Part shown: positions 44,907 to 55,320 of the stretch, one piece after another | How positions within the stretch are numbered: position 1 is the first letter of the stretch | Layout: every line of letters starts with the position of its first letter | From: Halomonas sp. YLGW01 | GTDB lineage: Bacteria; Pseudomonadota; Gammaproteobacteria; Pseudomonadales; Halomonadaceae | DNA: 64,000 nt | NCBI RefSeq assembly: GCF_014840935.1 | Contig: NZ_CP062005.1 | Span: forward strand, 1,364,001-1,428,000 | Direction of reading: 5' to 3' | The notes under the pieces: model-generated | Database searches by the model: none | The model's input: the letters and a program-made list of their open reading frames with translations, nothing else | Told to the model about the DNA's origin: nothing | Program-made: the position numbers and the translations under genes

Positions 44907-44951
44907 AAAAAAAGCGCCCTACACGCTATTGGTAAGCATGGCGGGGCGCTT
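44907..44951 (-). terminator. Terminator of acnB
   Basis: On the minus strand AAGCGCCCC pairs with GGGCGCTT across a 23-base loop and is followed by seven T. Confidence 0.8.
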
Positions 44952-45056
44952 GGGTCATCGACTCCGGCCTGTCATGGCCGCTGTCGGCGCTATGCCGTCA
45001 GCGACCTGACGTACCGGCGATGGTGCGAGCATCGTCGATTTCGGGGTGTCCCGGTC

Positions 45057-47657
45057 TCAGGCTTCGGCGACCGGAATCACGTTCGAGGCGGCCTTCTGGA
45101 ACTCCTCGATTTCATGGAAGTTCATGTAACGATAGATCTCACCGGCCATCGCGTCGAACTCGCCCATGTAGCTCTGGTATTCCTCGACCGTGGGCAGACG
45201 ACCCTCGACCGCGGCCACCGCGGCCAGTTCGGCGGAGGCCAGGAAGACATCGGCGCCGTCGCCCAGGCGGTTGGGGAAGTTACGGGTCGAGGTGGACACC
45301 ACGGTGGACTTCGGTGCCACCCGTGCCTGGTTACCCATGCACAGCGAGCAGCCCGGCATTTCCATGCGGGCGCCGGCACGGCCGTAGATGCCGTAGTAGC
45401 CTTCCTCGGTCAGCTGGTGCTGGTCCATCTTGGTCGGCGGTGCCAGCCACAGCTTGGTCTTCAGGCTGCCTGCGGGCTGCTTCTCGAGCAGCTTGCCGGC
45501 GGCGCGGAAGTGGCCGATGTTGGTCATGCACGAGCCGATGAAGACCTCGTCGATTTGGCGGCCGGCCACCTCGGACAGCAGGCGGGCATCGTCCGGATCG
45601 TTCGGGGCACACAGCACCGGTTCCTTGATCGCATCGAGATCGATCTCGATGACTTCGGCATACTCGGCGTCCTTGTCGGCGCGCATCAGGCTCGGATCGG
45701 CCAGCCACTCTTCCATGGCCAGGATACGGCGCTCGATGGTGCGACGGTCGCCGTAGCCGGCGTCGATCATCCACTTGAGCAGGGTGATGTTGGACTTCAG
45801 GTACTCGGCGACCGAGTCCTCGCCCAGGGTGATGGTGCAACCGGCGGCGCTGCGCTCGGCGCTGGCGTCGGACAGCTCGAAGGCCTGCTCGACGGTCAGA
45901 TCCTCGAGGCCTTCGATCTCCAGCACGCGACCGGAGAAGGCGTTCTTCTTGCCGGACTTGTCGACGGTCAGCAGGCCCTGCTGGATCGCGTAGTAGGGGA
46001 TGGCGTGCACCAGGTCACGCAGGGTGACGCCCGGCTGGCGCTTGCCCTTGAAGCGCACCAGCACGGATTCCGGCATGTCCAGCGGCATCACGCCGGTGGC
46101 GGCGGCGAAGGCCACCAGGCCCGAGCCCGCCGGGAAGGAGATGCCCATCGGGAAGCGGGTGTGGGAGTCGCCGCCGGTGCCGACGGTGTCGGGCAGCAGC
46201 ATGCGGTTCAGCCAGGAGTGGATGATGCCGTCGCCCGGACGCAGCGAGACGCCGCCGCGGTTCATGATGAAGTCGGGCAGGGTGTGGTGGGTCTCCACGT
46301 CGACCGGCTTCGGATAGGCGCTGGTGTGGCAGAACGATTGCATCACCAGGTCGGACTGGAAGCCGAGGCAGGCCAGGTCCTTGAGCTCGTCACGAGTCAT
46401 CGGACCGGTGGTGTCCTGGGAGCCCACGGTGGTCATCTTCGGCTCGCAGTACATGCCCGGACGCACGCCGTCGAGGCCGCAGGCCTTGCCGACCATCTTC
46501 TGGGCCAGGGTGAAGCCCTTGCCGGTGTCGGCCGGCTGCTCGGGCAGGCGGAAGACGTCGGACGGCTCGAGGCCGAGGGATTCACGGGCCTTGCCGGTCA
46601 GGCCACGGCCGATGATCAGCGGGATACGGCCGCCGGCGCGCACTTCGTCGAGAATCAGCTGGGTCTTGAGCTCGAAGGTGCTGACCACTTCGTCGGTATC
46701 GTGCTTGCAGACCTTGCCTTCGTACGGGTAGACGTCGATGACGTCGCCCATCTCGAGCTTCTCGACGTCCATCTCGACGGGCAGGGCGCCGGAATCTTCC
46801 ATGGTGTTGAAGAAGATCGGTGCGATCTTGCCGCCGAAGCAGAAACCGCCGGCGCGCTTGTTCGGCACGTTGGGGATGTCGTCGCCGAAGAACCACAGCA
46901 CAGAGTTGGTGGCGGACTTCCGCGAGGAGCCGGTGCCGACCACGTCGCCGACATAGGCGACCGGGAAGCCCTTGGCCTTCACTTCCTCGATCTGCTTGAG
47001 CGGACCGATATTGCCGGGCTCTTCCGGGTTGATGCCGTCGCGCGGGTTCTTGAGCATGGCGTTGGCATGCACCGGAATGTCCGGGCGTGACCAGGCATCC
47101 GGCGCCGGGGACAGATCATCGGTGTTGGTCTCGCCGGGCACCTTGAAGACGGTCAGGGTGATCTTCTCTTCCAGCGCCGGCTTGGCCAGGAACCACTCGG
47201 CGTCGGCCCAGGACTGGATAACGTCCTTGGCCACGGCGTTGCCGGCCTTGGCGCGCTCTTCCACGTCATGGAAGGCATCAAACATCAGCAGGGTGTGCTT
47301 GAGCTGTTCGCCGACTTCCTTGGCCAGGCTGTCGTCGTCGAGCAGTTCGACCAGAGACACGATGTTATAGCCGCCCTGCATGGTGCCGAGCAGCTTGACC
47401 GCGTGGGTCTTGTCGATCAGCGGGGACTCGGCTTCGCCCTTGGTGATGGCGGTCAGGAAACCGGCCTTCACGTAAGCGGCTTCGTCGACGCCCGGCGGGA
47501 TGCGATCGGTCAGCAGCTCGAGCAGGAATTCTTCCTCGCCGGCCGGCGGGTTCTTCAGCAGTTCGATCAGCGCGGCGGTCTGCTCGGCATTCAGCGGCTT
47601 GGGCGGCACGCCTTGGCTGGCGCGTTCTTCGACATGTTGGCGATAGGCTTCAAGCAC
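45057..47657 (-). CDS. acnB: Aconitate hydratase B
   Basis: AcnB isomerises citrate and isocitrate in the TCA cycle with a 4Fe-4S cluster. The protein begins with the HEAT-like domain ([48 protein letters not shown]); the cluster ligands are in GDSHTRFP-linked and [13 protein letters not shown] regions near the C-terminal half. I choose GTG 47657, which matches the E. coli and Pseudomonas starts and has GAGGG seven bases upstream, giving 866 residues; ATG 47732 with GGAG adds 25 residues and cannot be excluded. It is transcribed alone from a good promoter and closed by a terminator. Confidence 0.96.
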   Translation of the reverse strand: MLEAYRQHVEERASQGVPPKPLNAEQTAALIELLKNPPAGEEEFLLELLTDRIPPGVDEAAYVKAGFLTAITKGEAESPLIDKTHAVKLLGTMQGGYNIVSLVELLDDDSLAKEVGEQLKHTLLMFDAFHDVEERAKAGNAVAKDVIQSWADAEWFLAKPALEEKITLTVFKVPGETNTDDLSPAPDAWSRPDIPVHANAMLKNPRDGINPEEPGNIGPLKQIEEVKAKGFPVAYVGDVVGTGSSRKSATNSVLWFFGDDIPNVPNKRAGGFCFGGKIAPIFFNTMEDSGALPVEMDVEKLEMGDVIDVYPYEGKVCKHDTDEVVSTFELKTQLILDEVRAGGRIPLIIGRGLTGKARESLGLEPSDVFRLPEQPADTGKGFTLAQKMVGKACGLDGVRPGMYCEPKMTTVGSQDTTGPMTRDELKDLACLGFQSDLVMQSFCHTSAYPKPVDVETHHTLPDFIMNRGGVSLRPGDGIIHSWLNRMLLPDTVGTGGDSHTRFPMGISFPAGSGLVAFAAATGVMPLDMPESVLVRFKGKRQPGVTLRDLVHAIPYYAIQQGLLTVDKSGKKNAFSGRVLEIEGLEDLTVEQAFELSDASAERSAAGCTITLGEDSVAEYLKSNITLLKWMIDAGYGDRRTIERRILAMEEWLADPSLMRADKDAEYAEVIEIDLDAIKEPVLCAPNDPDDARLLSEVAGRQIDEVFIGSCMTNIGHFRAAGKLLEKQPAGSLKTKLWLAPPTKMDQHQLTEEGYYGIYGRAGARMEMPGCSLCMGNQARVAPKSTVVSTSTRNFPNRLGDGADVFLASAELAAVAAVEGRLPTVEEYQSYMGEFDAMAGEIYRYMNFHEIEEFQKAASNVIPVAEA

Positions 47658-47775
47658 GGAGGGACCCTCATCAAGTTGATCTGCCAGAGCACCTCGGCCC
47701 GACGACATCGACTGCATGAGGTCGTCGATCATGGCGCTCCGGGACGTTCATTATGCGTCTTTCGGGAGGCGATGA

Positions 47776-47804
47776 AGTGTACGTGAATTTGTCGACAATG
47801 TTAA
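47776..47804 (-). promoter_or_regulatory. Promoter of acnB
   Basis: Reading the minus strand: TTAACA (47804-47799), a 17-base spacer, TACACT (47781-47776). Good fit to sigma70. Confidence 0.75.
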
Positions 47805-48097
47805 GCAAGCCCCCGTCGTGAGGCCTCGTCCCTTGGTCGAGTCCCTTGACCGAGAAGGCGCGCGTGGCGCTGCCTCGGCGTCAGGTCGAAGGCGGCCGGA
47901 ACCGATCGGGGAGGCGCGATGTGTGGGGGGAGGGGGATCAAGGGATAAGGTATGTGAGGGCGAGGTACAAGGTATGTGAAGGTAAGGCATGAGGAGCAAG
48001 TCTTGGGGGCGTGGCGCGGTGGAGCAGACACGGGCTGGGGAAGTGTGTCGTGTGCTTTGCGAGCCGGGTAAGATAGGGGCAGCCAAGAGGGAGAGCC
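47805..48097. other. Gap between acnB and the DUF1289 gene
   Basis: No gene seen. AAGGTATGTGA recurs near 47946 and 47972, a short imperfect direct repeat. GAGGGAGAG before 48098 is the ribosome site of the next gene. Confidence 0.4.
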
Positions 48098-48532
48098 ATG
48101 ACACGCCGAATCATTTCGCCCTGCGTCGGGCTGTGTTCCACCACCGTGGGGGACGATGTCTGCCGGGGCTGCCAGCGCCATGCCGACGAGATCCGCGACT
48201 GGCCGGCCTACGAGTCGGAAGAGCGGGATCGCCGCCTTGCCGATCTGGATGCCCTGCGGGAGGAGGTCGCCGCCGAGTTGCTGCGGGTGGTCGATGCCGG
48301 CATGCTCAAGGCCCAGCTGGAGCGTCATGGCATTCGCCATCGCACCGATCAGCCCGCGCTTTCTCAAGCGGTGGAGCTGCTGCGCGTCGGGCGTGATCGC
48401 ATCCGGGACCTGTCGCGCTATGGCCTGGAAACGGTGGCCGAAGGCCGAGACCTCACGCCCGCCGAGCTGCATGCCCGGCTGGTGCCGCGCCTGATGGCGG
48501 CGGCCGAGGCTCGGCGTGAGGCCTCAGGCTGA
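48098..48532 (+). CDS. DUF1289-domain protein
   Basis: The 144-residue protein starts with the DUF1289 cysteine motif SPCVGLCSTTVGDDVCRGCQRHADEIRDWPAYESEER, probably a small zinc or iron site, followed by a helical region with no recognised motif (LREEVAAELLRVVDAGMLKAQLERHGI... LTPAELHARLVPRLMAAAEAR). DUF1289 proteins are usually shorter, so the second half is an extension. Function unknown. It lies 56 bases ahead of miaE in the same direction and could share its transcript. Confidence 0.85.
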   Translation: MTRRIISPCVGLCSTTVGDDVCRGCQRHADEIRDWPAYESEERDRRLADLDALREEVAAELLRVVDAGMLKAQLERHGIRHRTDQPALSQAVELLRVGRDRIRDLSRYGLETVAEGRDLTPAELHARLVPRLMAAAEARREASG

Positions 48533-48588
48533 AGCGGCACCCCACGCACCTTCCTGTCAGCGCCCCTGTTATCACCCTTACCCACCAC

Positions 48589-49245
48589 ATGACTATTCGA
48601 GACACGATGCTAGAGACCGTCGATGACCTGTTACCCGCCGAGCTGCGGGACTTTCTGGCCTGCGAGACCCCGGATGCCTGGATCGAAGCGGCGCTTGCCC
48701 ACCCTGACCTGCTGTTGATCGATCATGCGCAATGCGAGAAGAAGGCCGCCTCGACCGCGATGAGCCTGATGTATCGCTACGTCGACCGCCCCCTGCTGCT
48801 GACCAAGATGTCGCAGCTGGCACGGGAAGAGCTGCTGCACTTCGAGCAGGTGATTCGCGTGATGGAGAAGCGGGGCATCGACTATCGCCATCTCAGTGCG
48901 TCCCGCTACGCCGAGGGGCTGAGGCGCCATGTGCGTCGCGACGACCCGGGCCGCCTGATCGATATCCTTATCATCGGGGCCTATATTGAGGCGCGTAGCT
49001 GTGAGCGGTTCGCCCGCTTGATCCCTCATCTCGATGCCGAACTTGCCAAGTTCTACCGCAGTCTGGTTAAGTCGGAAGGGCGCCATTACGAAGATTATCT
49101 GATGCTGGCCCGTCGTTATGCCGCCGAGGCAAATGACACGAGCGTGGAGACGCGCATTGCCTTCTTTGCCGATCGTGAACGCCAGTTGATCTGTGAACCG
49201 GATGAGGACTTCCGCTTCCATAGTGGTGTGCCTGCCGCCGCCTGA
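48589..49245 (+). CDS. miaE: tRNA 2-methylthio-N6-isopentenyladenosine-37 hydroxylase
   Basis: MiaE is a non-haem di-iron monooxygenase that hydroxylates ms2i6A at position 37 of tRNAs reading UNN codons. The 218-residue protein has the ferritin-like iron ligands in DHAQCEKKAASTAMSLM, LAREELLHFEQV, GAYIEARSCERFARLIP and SEGRHYEDYLMLA. It starts at ATG 48589; ATG 48607 is an alternative. Confidence 0.92.
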   Translation: MTIRDTMLETVDDLLPAELRDFLACETPDAWIEAALAHPDLLLIDHAQCEKKAASTAMSLMYRYVDRPLLLTKMSQLAREELLHFEQVIRVMEKRGIDYRHLSASRYAEGLRRHVRRDDPGRLIDILIIGAYIEARSCERFARLIPHLDAELAKFYRSLVKSEGRHYEDYLMLARRYAAEANDTSVETRIAFFADRERQLICEPDEDFRFHSGVPAAA

Positions 49246-49468
49246 GGGAGCTCCTGGGTCAGGGGTGTCGCCTGGCGATGCCCCGGCCCGGGAAGAGAAC
49301 GAGGCGGCAGGTAGAGGCAATCGAGGGCCAGCCAGAGGCGTGACTCGGCCAAGGATGCCGGGGACGAAACGCTCACGCGTTACACACAATAAATGGCTCG
49401 GCAAGCTCGCTGGAAAAGCGTGATTGGGTTGTCCGAGTCAGGAAGACAATAACGCAGGAACCAACACG

Positions 49469-52400
49469 ATGCGTGATCCCTCAGTCAACGAGCAGTTAGC
49501 GCTTTTCGGGCACTTCTCCCTGACCCTGGGCGAAGACTGTCTGACCCAGTTCAGCTACGACAAGGTCAAGGCCCTACTGGTCTACCTTCTGCTCCATGAC
49601 CAGCCAGTCAACAGAGCGACCCTGGCTGAGCTCTTGTGGCCGGATCAGGGCCTGTCCTCGGGCCGCACCAACCTTCGTCATGCCCTGCATTGTCTTCGTC
49701 AGTCCCTCGGGGACGAGGCCGACCAGGTGCTGGCGGTCTCCCGTCAGACCATCGCCTTCCAGCTGCCGGAACGCTGGGCCTTCGATCTGCATCAGCTGCA
49801 CGAGCTGCTCGACGGGGTGGCGGATATCCCGACCCTGGAGACCGTTCTCGACGCCTATCGGGGTGATCTGGTCGAGGAGTTGCAGCTCTCTGCCTGTGCC
49901 GAGTTCCAGCGTTGGTTGCTCCAGGTGCGCAACGAATGGCGCCAGCGGGTGATTGCCTTCGCCGAGGCGGTGCTCGAGGAGCACGATGACGTGCCGGAGG
50001 CGCTGCTGCGTACCCTGGTGAGTCGTTTCTCCGGCTACGGCCCCTTTCACGAGTGCCTGGTGCGTCAGCTGGCCGAACAGGGACAGTCGGCGGCCGCCCA
50101 TGAAGAGTACAACGCCTACCTGCAGCTGCTGGCGCTGTCCGGTCAGCAGCCCGACCTCAGCTTCCTTCAGCTGGCCAGGTACTGGTCCGACGGCCAGGCC
50201 GACATGGCCCCCATCTCCCCGCAGGGCGCCTTTTCCCGCGCCCTGGCCCCCGACAGCACGCCTCTTCAGGAAGACGAGATCGAGCAGCGCCAGCTGTCGG
50301 TGATGGCCATCCGTCTGACTCTCGAGGGTGACTGGCAGGAGCGCGCCGAGACCTGTGCCTGCCTGCGCCTGCAGATCGAGCTGCTGCGATGGCTGGAGGA
50401 GCAGTGCCATCACCTCGGCGGCTTCTGGCTGACCGGTGCCACCGGCGGGTTGGGACTGGCCTGCTTCGGCACCCATGGGCCCGCCCACCAGCTCGCCGAG
50501 CTGGTCGCCCTCTATGAGCACTGCCGCGCCGCCTTGCCTGAGGAAAGCCAACGCCGCTGGTCCGGGGAGGGCGAGATGCCTCGCTTTACCCTGTCGGCCG
50601 GCCTCAACAGCGGCCGGGTGGTGTATGTGCCTGAGCGTCAGCTGGTGGACCCGCTCGGTCAGGTGACGCAACGCTCCCTCGAGCTGATGAGCGCCGCGGA
50701 TGGCAGCGAGCTGGTGATCTCCCACGAATCCAGCCAGCACATGCCGCCGGCGCTGGACCTGCAGCCGCGCCTGACTTCGCGGCTGGTGGCCTGCGACGGC
50801 AAGGTGCACCTGCGGGCGCTGGTGCTCGGCGTGAACGAAGGTGGCCGCGATGCCTTGCCGCCGAGCCTGGTGGGCCGCGAAGCCGATCTGCGCAAGTTGC
50901 GTGACGCCCTGGCCCGGGCCGGCATCGGCCTGCGCCAGAGCGTGCTGGTACGAGGCGCCTCGGGAATGGGCAAGTCTGCCCTGATGGTGGCCTTTCGCCA
51001 GCTCGAGCAGAGTCGCGAGGCGGCCATATGCTGGCAACCCGCCACGCGCATGGCGGCCCAGACGCCCTACAGCGTGGCGAGAACCCTGCTGCGCTGGCAC
51101 CTGGGAGAAGAGCCCAACGAGGCACAGCTCAACGAGGTGCTGGATGACTACCCGGCGCTGGCCGGCGACGAGCATCAGCGTCGGCTGCTGGCCGAGGCGC
51201 TGGGCGTCTGTCACAGCGACGAGACGGTCCTGATCCAGAGCGGCGAGGCGGTCGAGCTGGTGGCCCGGCTAATGCAGCAGCTGATCGAGACCCTGACCCT
51301 CGATCGCCCCCTGGTGCTGATGCTGGATGACCTGCAGTGGCTCGACGAGCCGTCCTACAAGGTGCTGGCGGCCCTGCAGACCCGCCTGCCGATCAACTGT
51401 CCGCTGTTGCTGGTGGCCAGCCATCATGGCCGCGAATCGCTGCCCACCAAGCTGCACTGGGACCAGCAGATCACCCTGGGCCGCTTGGACAACCAACAGT
51501 CCTCGCACCTGCTCTCTCAGCTGGCGCGTCGCTATCGTCTGCACTTAAGCCCCCGACTGCGCAGCCAGCTGATCGAGCGCTGTGATGGGGTCCCGCTGTA
51601 TCTGCAGGAGATCTGCCGCCGCCTGGACATGGAGCGCCGGGAGGGGCGCAGCGTGCAGGTCGACGAGTTGCCCCAGGGCCTGCTGGGCCTGCTGGCGAGC
51701 CGTATCGACCAGCTGGATGCCGATCGCGAGGTGGCGCAGATCGCCGCCGTCCTGGGGCGGCAGTTCCGGGTCGATTTCCTGGCGGAATGCAGCGGCTGGG
51801 AAGCCGCACGCCTCAAGCAGGCACTGGAGCAGATGCTGCGCATGGAGGTGATCGAGCCCTGCACCACAACCCCCGAGTGCGAGTATCAGTTCAGTCATCA
51901 GCTTCTGCAGGAGGCCGCCTATCTGTCCTGCCCGCGGGACGTCCGGGTGCGCATTCATCGTCAGGTGGTCAGCCTGATCGAGGAGCGCTTCCCGGTGTGG
52001 ATCTCCCGTCATCCGGGGGATTTCGCGACCCACCTGCGGCGCAGCGGCCATTATGCGCGCGGCGCCCGCTACTTCGAGCTCGCCGCCCGCGAGGCCCTGA
52101 AGGTCAGCGCCAATCGCACGGCCCTGAAGATGGCCGACGAGGGATTGGCCAGCCTGCGCCAGGCCGAGGACAGCACCGAGCGCGAGATCAGCCTGCTGAC
52201 GGTACGCGGCCAGGCGGCCTTCGCCATGGAGGGCCATGCCTCGCCGACGGCTCACGAGAGCTTCGTGCGGGCGCGGGATCTGCTGGCGTCTCAGCAGGCC
52301 GCGTCGCAGGAATCGTCCGATGACGAGGCCGATATCGAGCAGCGCTTCCTGGTCAAGTGGGGGCTCTGGGTCGGCTGCAGCCAGCGCCATGCCCATGCCG

Positions 52401-53365
52401 ACGCCTTCTCGCTGGCCTCGCAGCTGGCCGACCTGGCCTCGCGGCTCGAGGACCCGCGCTACCTACGCCTGGCCGACTATGCCCGCGCCAGTTGCGAATA
52501 CTGGGCGGGTAGCATTCGCCAGGCCTATGCTCACCTGGAAGAGGTCGATCCGCTCCATCAGCCGATGATGATCGAGTGGCTGCCGTTCTCGGACCATCCC
52601 CAGGTCGCGGCGGCCTGTTATCAGGGCTGGGCGCTATGCCTGCGGGGCGACTATCGCCGCGCCGAGGTTCAGGCGGAGGCCGCGATTCGCCTCGCGGAAA
52701 GCTTCAATCACCCGGGATCGCTGGCCATGGCCCTGATGTATGCCGCCGCCGTCTACCGCCAGCTAGGGCATGTGCACCTGGTCAGTCGTCGCGCCCAGCG
52801 AGCCTTCGAGCTCACCGGCACTCCGGACCTGCACCTGTGGCAGATGTCCTCCCAGAGCCTTCTGGGCTGGCAGCGGGCCCTGGCGGGGGATCGTCAGGGG
52901 CTCAAGGTGATCGAGACCTGCATGGAGGAGTTCGATGCCATCTCCGGCCGCCATCGTTACCAGACGCCGGTGCTGTGGTGGGTCGATGCCCTGGTGGCCT
53001 CTGGCGAGGACGAGCGAGCCGAGAACTATCTCGATCAGTGCCTGCTGGTGGCCCAGGAGCGCAGCTCGCTGTACATGCCGGAGCTGGCCATTCAGCTGGC
53101 CCGGGTGCGTCATCGCTTGGGGCATCCGGTCGAGGAGGTGCGTCGGCTGGCCGAGCAGGCGCTGGAGCAGGCCCGGGAGCACGGCAACCTGCATCATCAG
53201 CTGAATGCGCTGGAGCTGTGGCTGACCCTGGTGGACCCGCAGGACACCAAGGCCAGGGACGTGTTTCGTGAGCTGCTGGGCACCGTGAGTATCAGCGATG
53301 CGCCGGTGCTGGTGCGCTGGCGGACCCTGCTCGACCACCGACTGGCCTCGCCGGCTCGCGCCTAG
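49469..53365 (+). CDS. Large signalling regulator: SARP-type DNA-binding/BTAD, cyclase-like, AAA ATPase and TPR domains
   Basis: The protein is 1,298 residues. Residues about 10-100 read as an OmpR-type winged helix (KALLVYLLLHDQPVNRATLAELLWPDQGLSSGRTNLRHALHCLR), about 110-260 as the BTAD helical domain, and about 275-450 as a cyclase-homology fold that lacks the metal-binding aspartates of active class III cyclases. A STAND-type ATPase follows, with Walker A GASGMGKSALM near 495 and Walker B LVLMLDDLQWLD near 614, then TPR-like repeats. The layout resembles AfsR/MalT-type regulators that respond to a small ligand. Regulated genes are not evident; a terminator follows directly. Confidence 0.75.
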   Translation: MRDPSVNEQLALFGHFSLTLGEDCLTQFSYDKVKALLVYLLLHDQPVNRATLAELLWPDQGLSSGRTNLRHALHCLRQSLGDEADQVLAVSRQTIAFQLPERWAFDLHQLHELLDGVADIPTLETVLDAYRGDLVEELQLSACAEFQRWLLQVRNEWRQRVIAFAEAVLEEHDDVPEALLRTLVSRFSGYGPFHECLVRQLAEQGQSAAAHEEYNAYLQLLALSGQQPDLSFLQLARYWSDGQADMAPISPQGAFSRALAPDSTPLQEDEIEQRQLSVMAIRLTLEGDWQERAETCACLRLQIELLRWLEEQCHHLGGFWLTGATGGLGLACFGTHGPAHQLAELVALYEHCRAALPEESQRRWSGEGEMPRFTLSAGLNSGRVVYVPERQLVDPLGQVTQRSLELMSAADGSELVISHESSQHMPPALDLQPRLTSRLVACDGKVHLRALVLGVNEGGRDALPPSLVGREADLRKLRDALARAGIGLRQSVLVRGASGMGKSALMVAFRQLEQSREAAICWQPATRMAAQTPYSVARTLLRWHLGEEPNEAQLNEVLDDYPALAGDEHQRRLLAEALGVCHSDETVLIQSGEAVELVARLMQQLIETLTLDRPLVLMLDDLQWLDEPSYKVLAALQTRLPINCPLLLVASHHGRESLPTKLHWDQQITLGRLDNQQSSHLLSQLARRYRLHLSPRLRSQLIERCDGVPLYLQEICRRLDMERREGRSVQVDELPQGLLGLLASRIDQLDADREVAQIAAVLGRQFRVDFLAECSGWEAARLKQALEQMLRMEVIEPCTTTPECEYQFSHQLLQEAAYLSCPRDVRVRIHRQVVSLIEERFPVWISRHPGDFATHLRRSGHYARGARYFELAAREALKVSANRTALKMADEGLASLRQAEDSTEREISLLTVRGQAAFAMEGHASPTAHESFVRARDLLASQQAASQESSDDEADIEQRFLVKWGLWVGCSQRHAHADAFSLASQLADLASRLEDPRYLRLADYARASCEYWAGSIRQAYAHLEEVDPLHQPMMIEWLPFSDHPQVAAACYQGWALCLRGDYRRAEVQAEAAIRLAESFNHPGSLAMALMYAAAVYRQLGHVHLVSRRAQRAFELTGTPDLHLWQMSSQSLLGWQRALAGDRQGLKVIETCMEEFDAISGRHRYQTPVLWWVDALVASGEDERAENYLDQCLLVAQERSSLYMPELAIQLARVRHRLGHPVEEVRRLAEQALEQAREHGNLHHQLNALELWLTLVDPQDTKARDVFRELLGTVSISDAPVLVRWRTLLDHRLASPARA

Positions 53366-53395
53366 CGCGGCTTCTCGTCGGGCGCCTCCAACGAC

Positions 53396-53430
53396 AAGGG
53401 CTCATCCGCCTGGCGGATGAGCCCTTTTTT
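53396..53430 (+). terminator. Intrinsic terminator of the large regulator gene
   Basis: GGGCTCATCCGCC (53398-53410) pairs with GGCGGATGAGCCC (53412-53424) and is followed by six T. Confidence 0.92.
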
Positions 53431-53537
53431 CGGCCAGGCCCGATTGTCGGGAAGGTCGAGCGGTGTGATGGCTCACGCGGACTGGCCGGCCAACGGGCCG
53501 GGGCAACCACATCGGCCCGCGACATGGCGCCGTCGCG

Positions 53538-53837
53538 TCAGGTCATGGCTTCCCAGGCGGCGATCCGCGCCAGCGCCTGCTCGCGGTGATCGCCACACAG
53601 TTCGGGGTCGAAGTCGAAGCGGGCGCAGACGGCGGGCCGACTGGGGTCGCCGAACAGCCGGCACAGGTTGTCTTCATCGAGCTGCACGCAGCGGACCCCG
53701 GCGGGCTTGCCCTCGGGCATGCCGGGTATCGGCGAGCTGATCGAGGGGGCGATGCAGCAGGCGCCGCAGCCCGGACGGCAGCCGCCATCGGCGTCGGAGG
53801 GCGCCATGGCCGGGCTGCTGACGATCAGCCGACTCAT
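53538..53837 (-). CDS. YkgJ-family cysteine-cluster protein
   Basis: This 99-residue protein carries the cysteine pattern of YkgJ-type (UPF0153) zinc/iron-chelating proteins: CRPGCGACCIAPSISSP, then RCVQLDEDNLCRLFGDPSRPAVCARFDF and a final Cys in PELCGDH. Function is unknown. Its ATG overlaps the queD stop codon (ATGA), making it the last gene of the queuosine operon and probably translationally coupled; a role in that pathway is only guilt by association. Confidence 0.85.
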   Translation of the reverse strand: MSRLIVSSPAMAPSDADGGCRPGCGACCIAPSISSPIPGMPEGKPAGVRCVQLDEDNLCRLFGDPSRPAVCARFDFDPELCGDHREQALARIAAWEAMT

Positions 53838-54679
53838 GGCGTTCGCTCCGCGATGGCTCCCTTGCCGATGCCTTCGAAGGCCTGGACTCTCGTGGTCTGG
53901 CCGGTCTCCCGGGCGATCTCGCCGGCAAGCCAGGTGGCGATCTGCTCGATGGTGGTGGCCGTCGGAAGGATCACGCAGCGCTCCTTAGGCAGGCGCAGGA
54001 AGAACGCGCCCTGGGGGGCGTGATAGCGCGTCGTCAGTTCGCCCAGGGCGGCGGCCTCGCGATCGTCCTGGAGGTCGCTCTCGTCGATCAGGTAGCGATC
54101 CGCCAGCCGCTCGGCCCATGCGGCCTCCAGGGCCGGGGCGCGAACGCCTGCCTGCCAGACATGCAGCGGCGAGCGGTGCCCGTGGGCGATGCGCTGGCAG
54201 TTGCCGTCGTGGCGACGCAGGCCATGGCTGTAGGTGTAGGCGGCGCCGGCGATCGGCTCATCCGAGAAAGCGAGGCGAATCGCGCTGACCCGTGGCGGCG
54301 GGGCCTGCATCATCTCCTCGGCGAAGCGTGCGGCCAGCCCTTCCGGCGTGATCTCGGCCGTGGGTACCAGGGTGAAGGCCTGACGCGGGCCCCGCACCTC
54401 CATGGCATAGGGCGTGGTGGTGCGGATGGCGAGGCCTTCCGCACAGTCGCCGATCGTCACCCCCGGTGCCTCGGTGGGCACGATCAGGGTGTGGTCGGCG
54501 CCGTCATCCAGTCGCGACTTGATCCACGGCTTGACGTGGCCGAAGTCGAACAGCATGCCATCCTCGCCGAGCTCGCCATCGAGCTCGACATCCACCTGCC
54601 AGCTGATGCCGATCAGGCCGCGGCGGGGGCACCAGGCCGAGGCATCGAGATGCGTCAGGCCATTGACGAAGAGTGTCAT
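53834..54679 (-). CDS. queD: 6-carboxytetrahydropterin synthase, two-domain QueD
   Basis: QueD makes 6-carboxy-5,6,7,8-tetrahydropterin from dihydroneopterin triphosphate, the step before QueE in queuosine synthesis. At 281 residues it is about twice the usual length and appears to be two T-fold units: an N-terminal one (THLDASAWCPRRGLIGISWQVDVELDGEL... MLFDFGHVKPWI) and a C-terminal one with GNCQRIAHGHRSPL, the zinc-binding Cys/His segment. The start is ATG 54679, overlapping the queE stop (TGATG). Confidence 0.85.
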   Translation of the reverse strand: MTLFVNGLTHLDASAWCPRRGLIGISWQVDVELDGELGEDGMLFDFGHVKPWIKSRLDDGADHTLIVPTEAPGVTIGDCAEGLAIRTTTPYAMEVRGPRQAFTLVPTAEITPEGLAARFAEEMMQAPPPRVSAIRLAFSDEPIAGAAYTYSHGLRRHDGNCQRIAHGHRSPLHVWQAGVRAPALEAAWAERLADRYLIDESDLQDDREAAALGELTTRYHAPQGAFFLRLPKERCVILPTATTIEQIATWLAGEIARETGQTTRVQAFEGIGKGAIAERTP

Positions 54680-55320
54680 CAGTCGATCCCCGCAATCTTG
54701 TGGGTCTGCAGCGACAGCTGCCATTGGGGCGCTCCCAGGCAGTAGTCGACGACCGCGGCCATTGTGTTGCCGTCGCCGCCCAGCGGGGCGAGGTCCATGG
54801 GCTGCAGGTAGAAATGACGAAAGTTAAGTCCGGCGAAGCGCTCGGGCGGTGCGTCCTGTTGCGGATAGACCAGCTTGAGCTCGTCGCCTGAGGTGATCGC
54901 AAGTGTGGTATCGCCCTTGGGGCTGACGCACAGCCAGTCGATGCCGGCCGGCGGCATGAGGGTGCCGTTGGTCTCCACGGCGATCTCGAAGCCACGGGCA
55001 TGCAGCGCCTCGATCAGCGGGGTATCCAATTGCAGCAGCGGCTCGCCGCCGGTGAAGACCACGTAGCGCCGGCCGCCGGGCACGGCGGGCCACAACGCCG
55101 CCAGATGATCGGCGAGTGCCTCGGCGCCCTGAAAGCGGCCGCCGTTCTGGCCGTCGGTGCCGATGAAGTCGGTGTCACAGAAGCGGCAGGCGCTGGTGGC
55201 GCGATCCTGCTCGCGCCCCGACCATAGGTTGCAGCCGGTGAAACGGCAGAAGACGCTCGCACGCCCGGCTCGGGCTCCTTCGCCCTGCAGGGTATAGAAA
55301 GCTTCCTTGACGCTATACAT
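54679..55320 (-). CDS. queE: 7-carboxy-7-deazaguanine synthase (radical SAM)
   Basis: QueE contracts carboxytetrahydropterin to carboxydeazaguanine. The 213-residue protein has the family opening [34 protein letters not shown], an expanded cluster motif in which the three Cys are spaced C-x14-C-x2-C (GCNLW ... [15 protein letters not shown]), and the SAM-binding [14 protein letters not shown] start at ATG 55320; longer in-frame readings run back into queC. Confidence 0.94.
   Translation of the reverse strand: MYSVKEAFYTLQGEGARAGRASVFCRFTGCNLWSGREQDRATSACRFCDTDFIGTDGQNGGRFQGAEALADHLAALWPAVPGGRRYVVFTGGEPLLQLDTPLIEALHARGFEIAVETNGTLMPPAGIDWLCVSPKGDTTLAITSGDELKLVYPQQDAPPERFAGLNFRHFYLQPMDLAPLGGDGNTMAAVVDYCLGAPQWQLSLQTHKIAGID

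Noticed and set aside
44745-47090. 781-codon open frame opposite acnB
   Set aside because: Antisense shadow; acnB has motifs, promoter and terminator.
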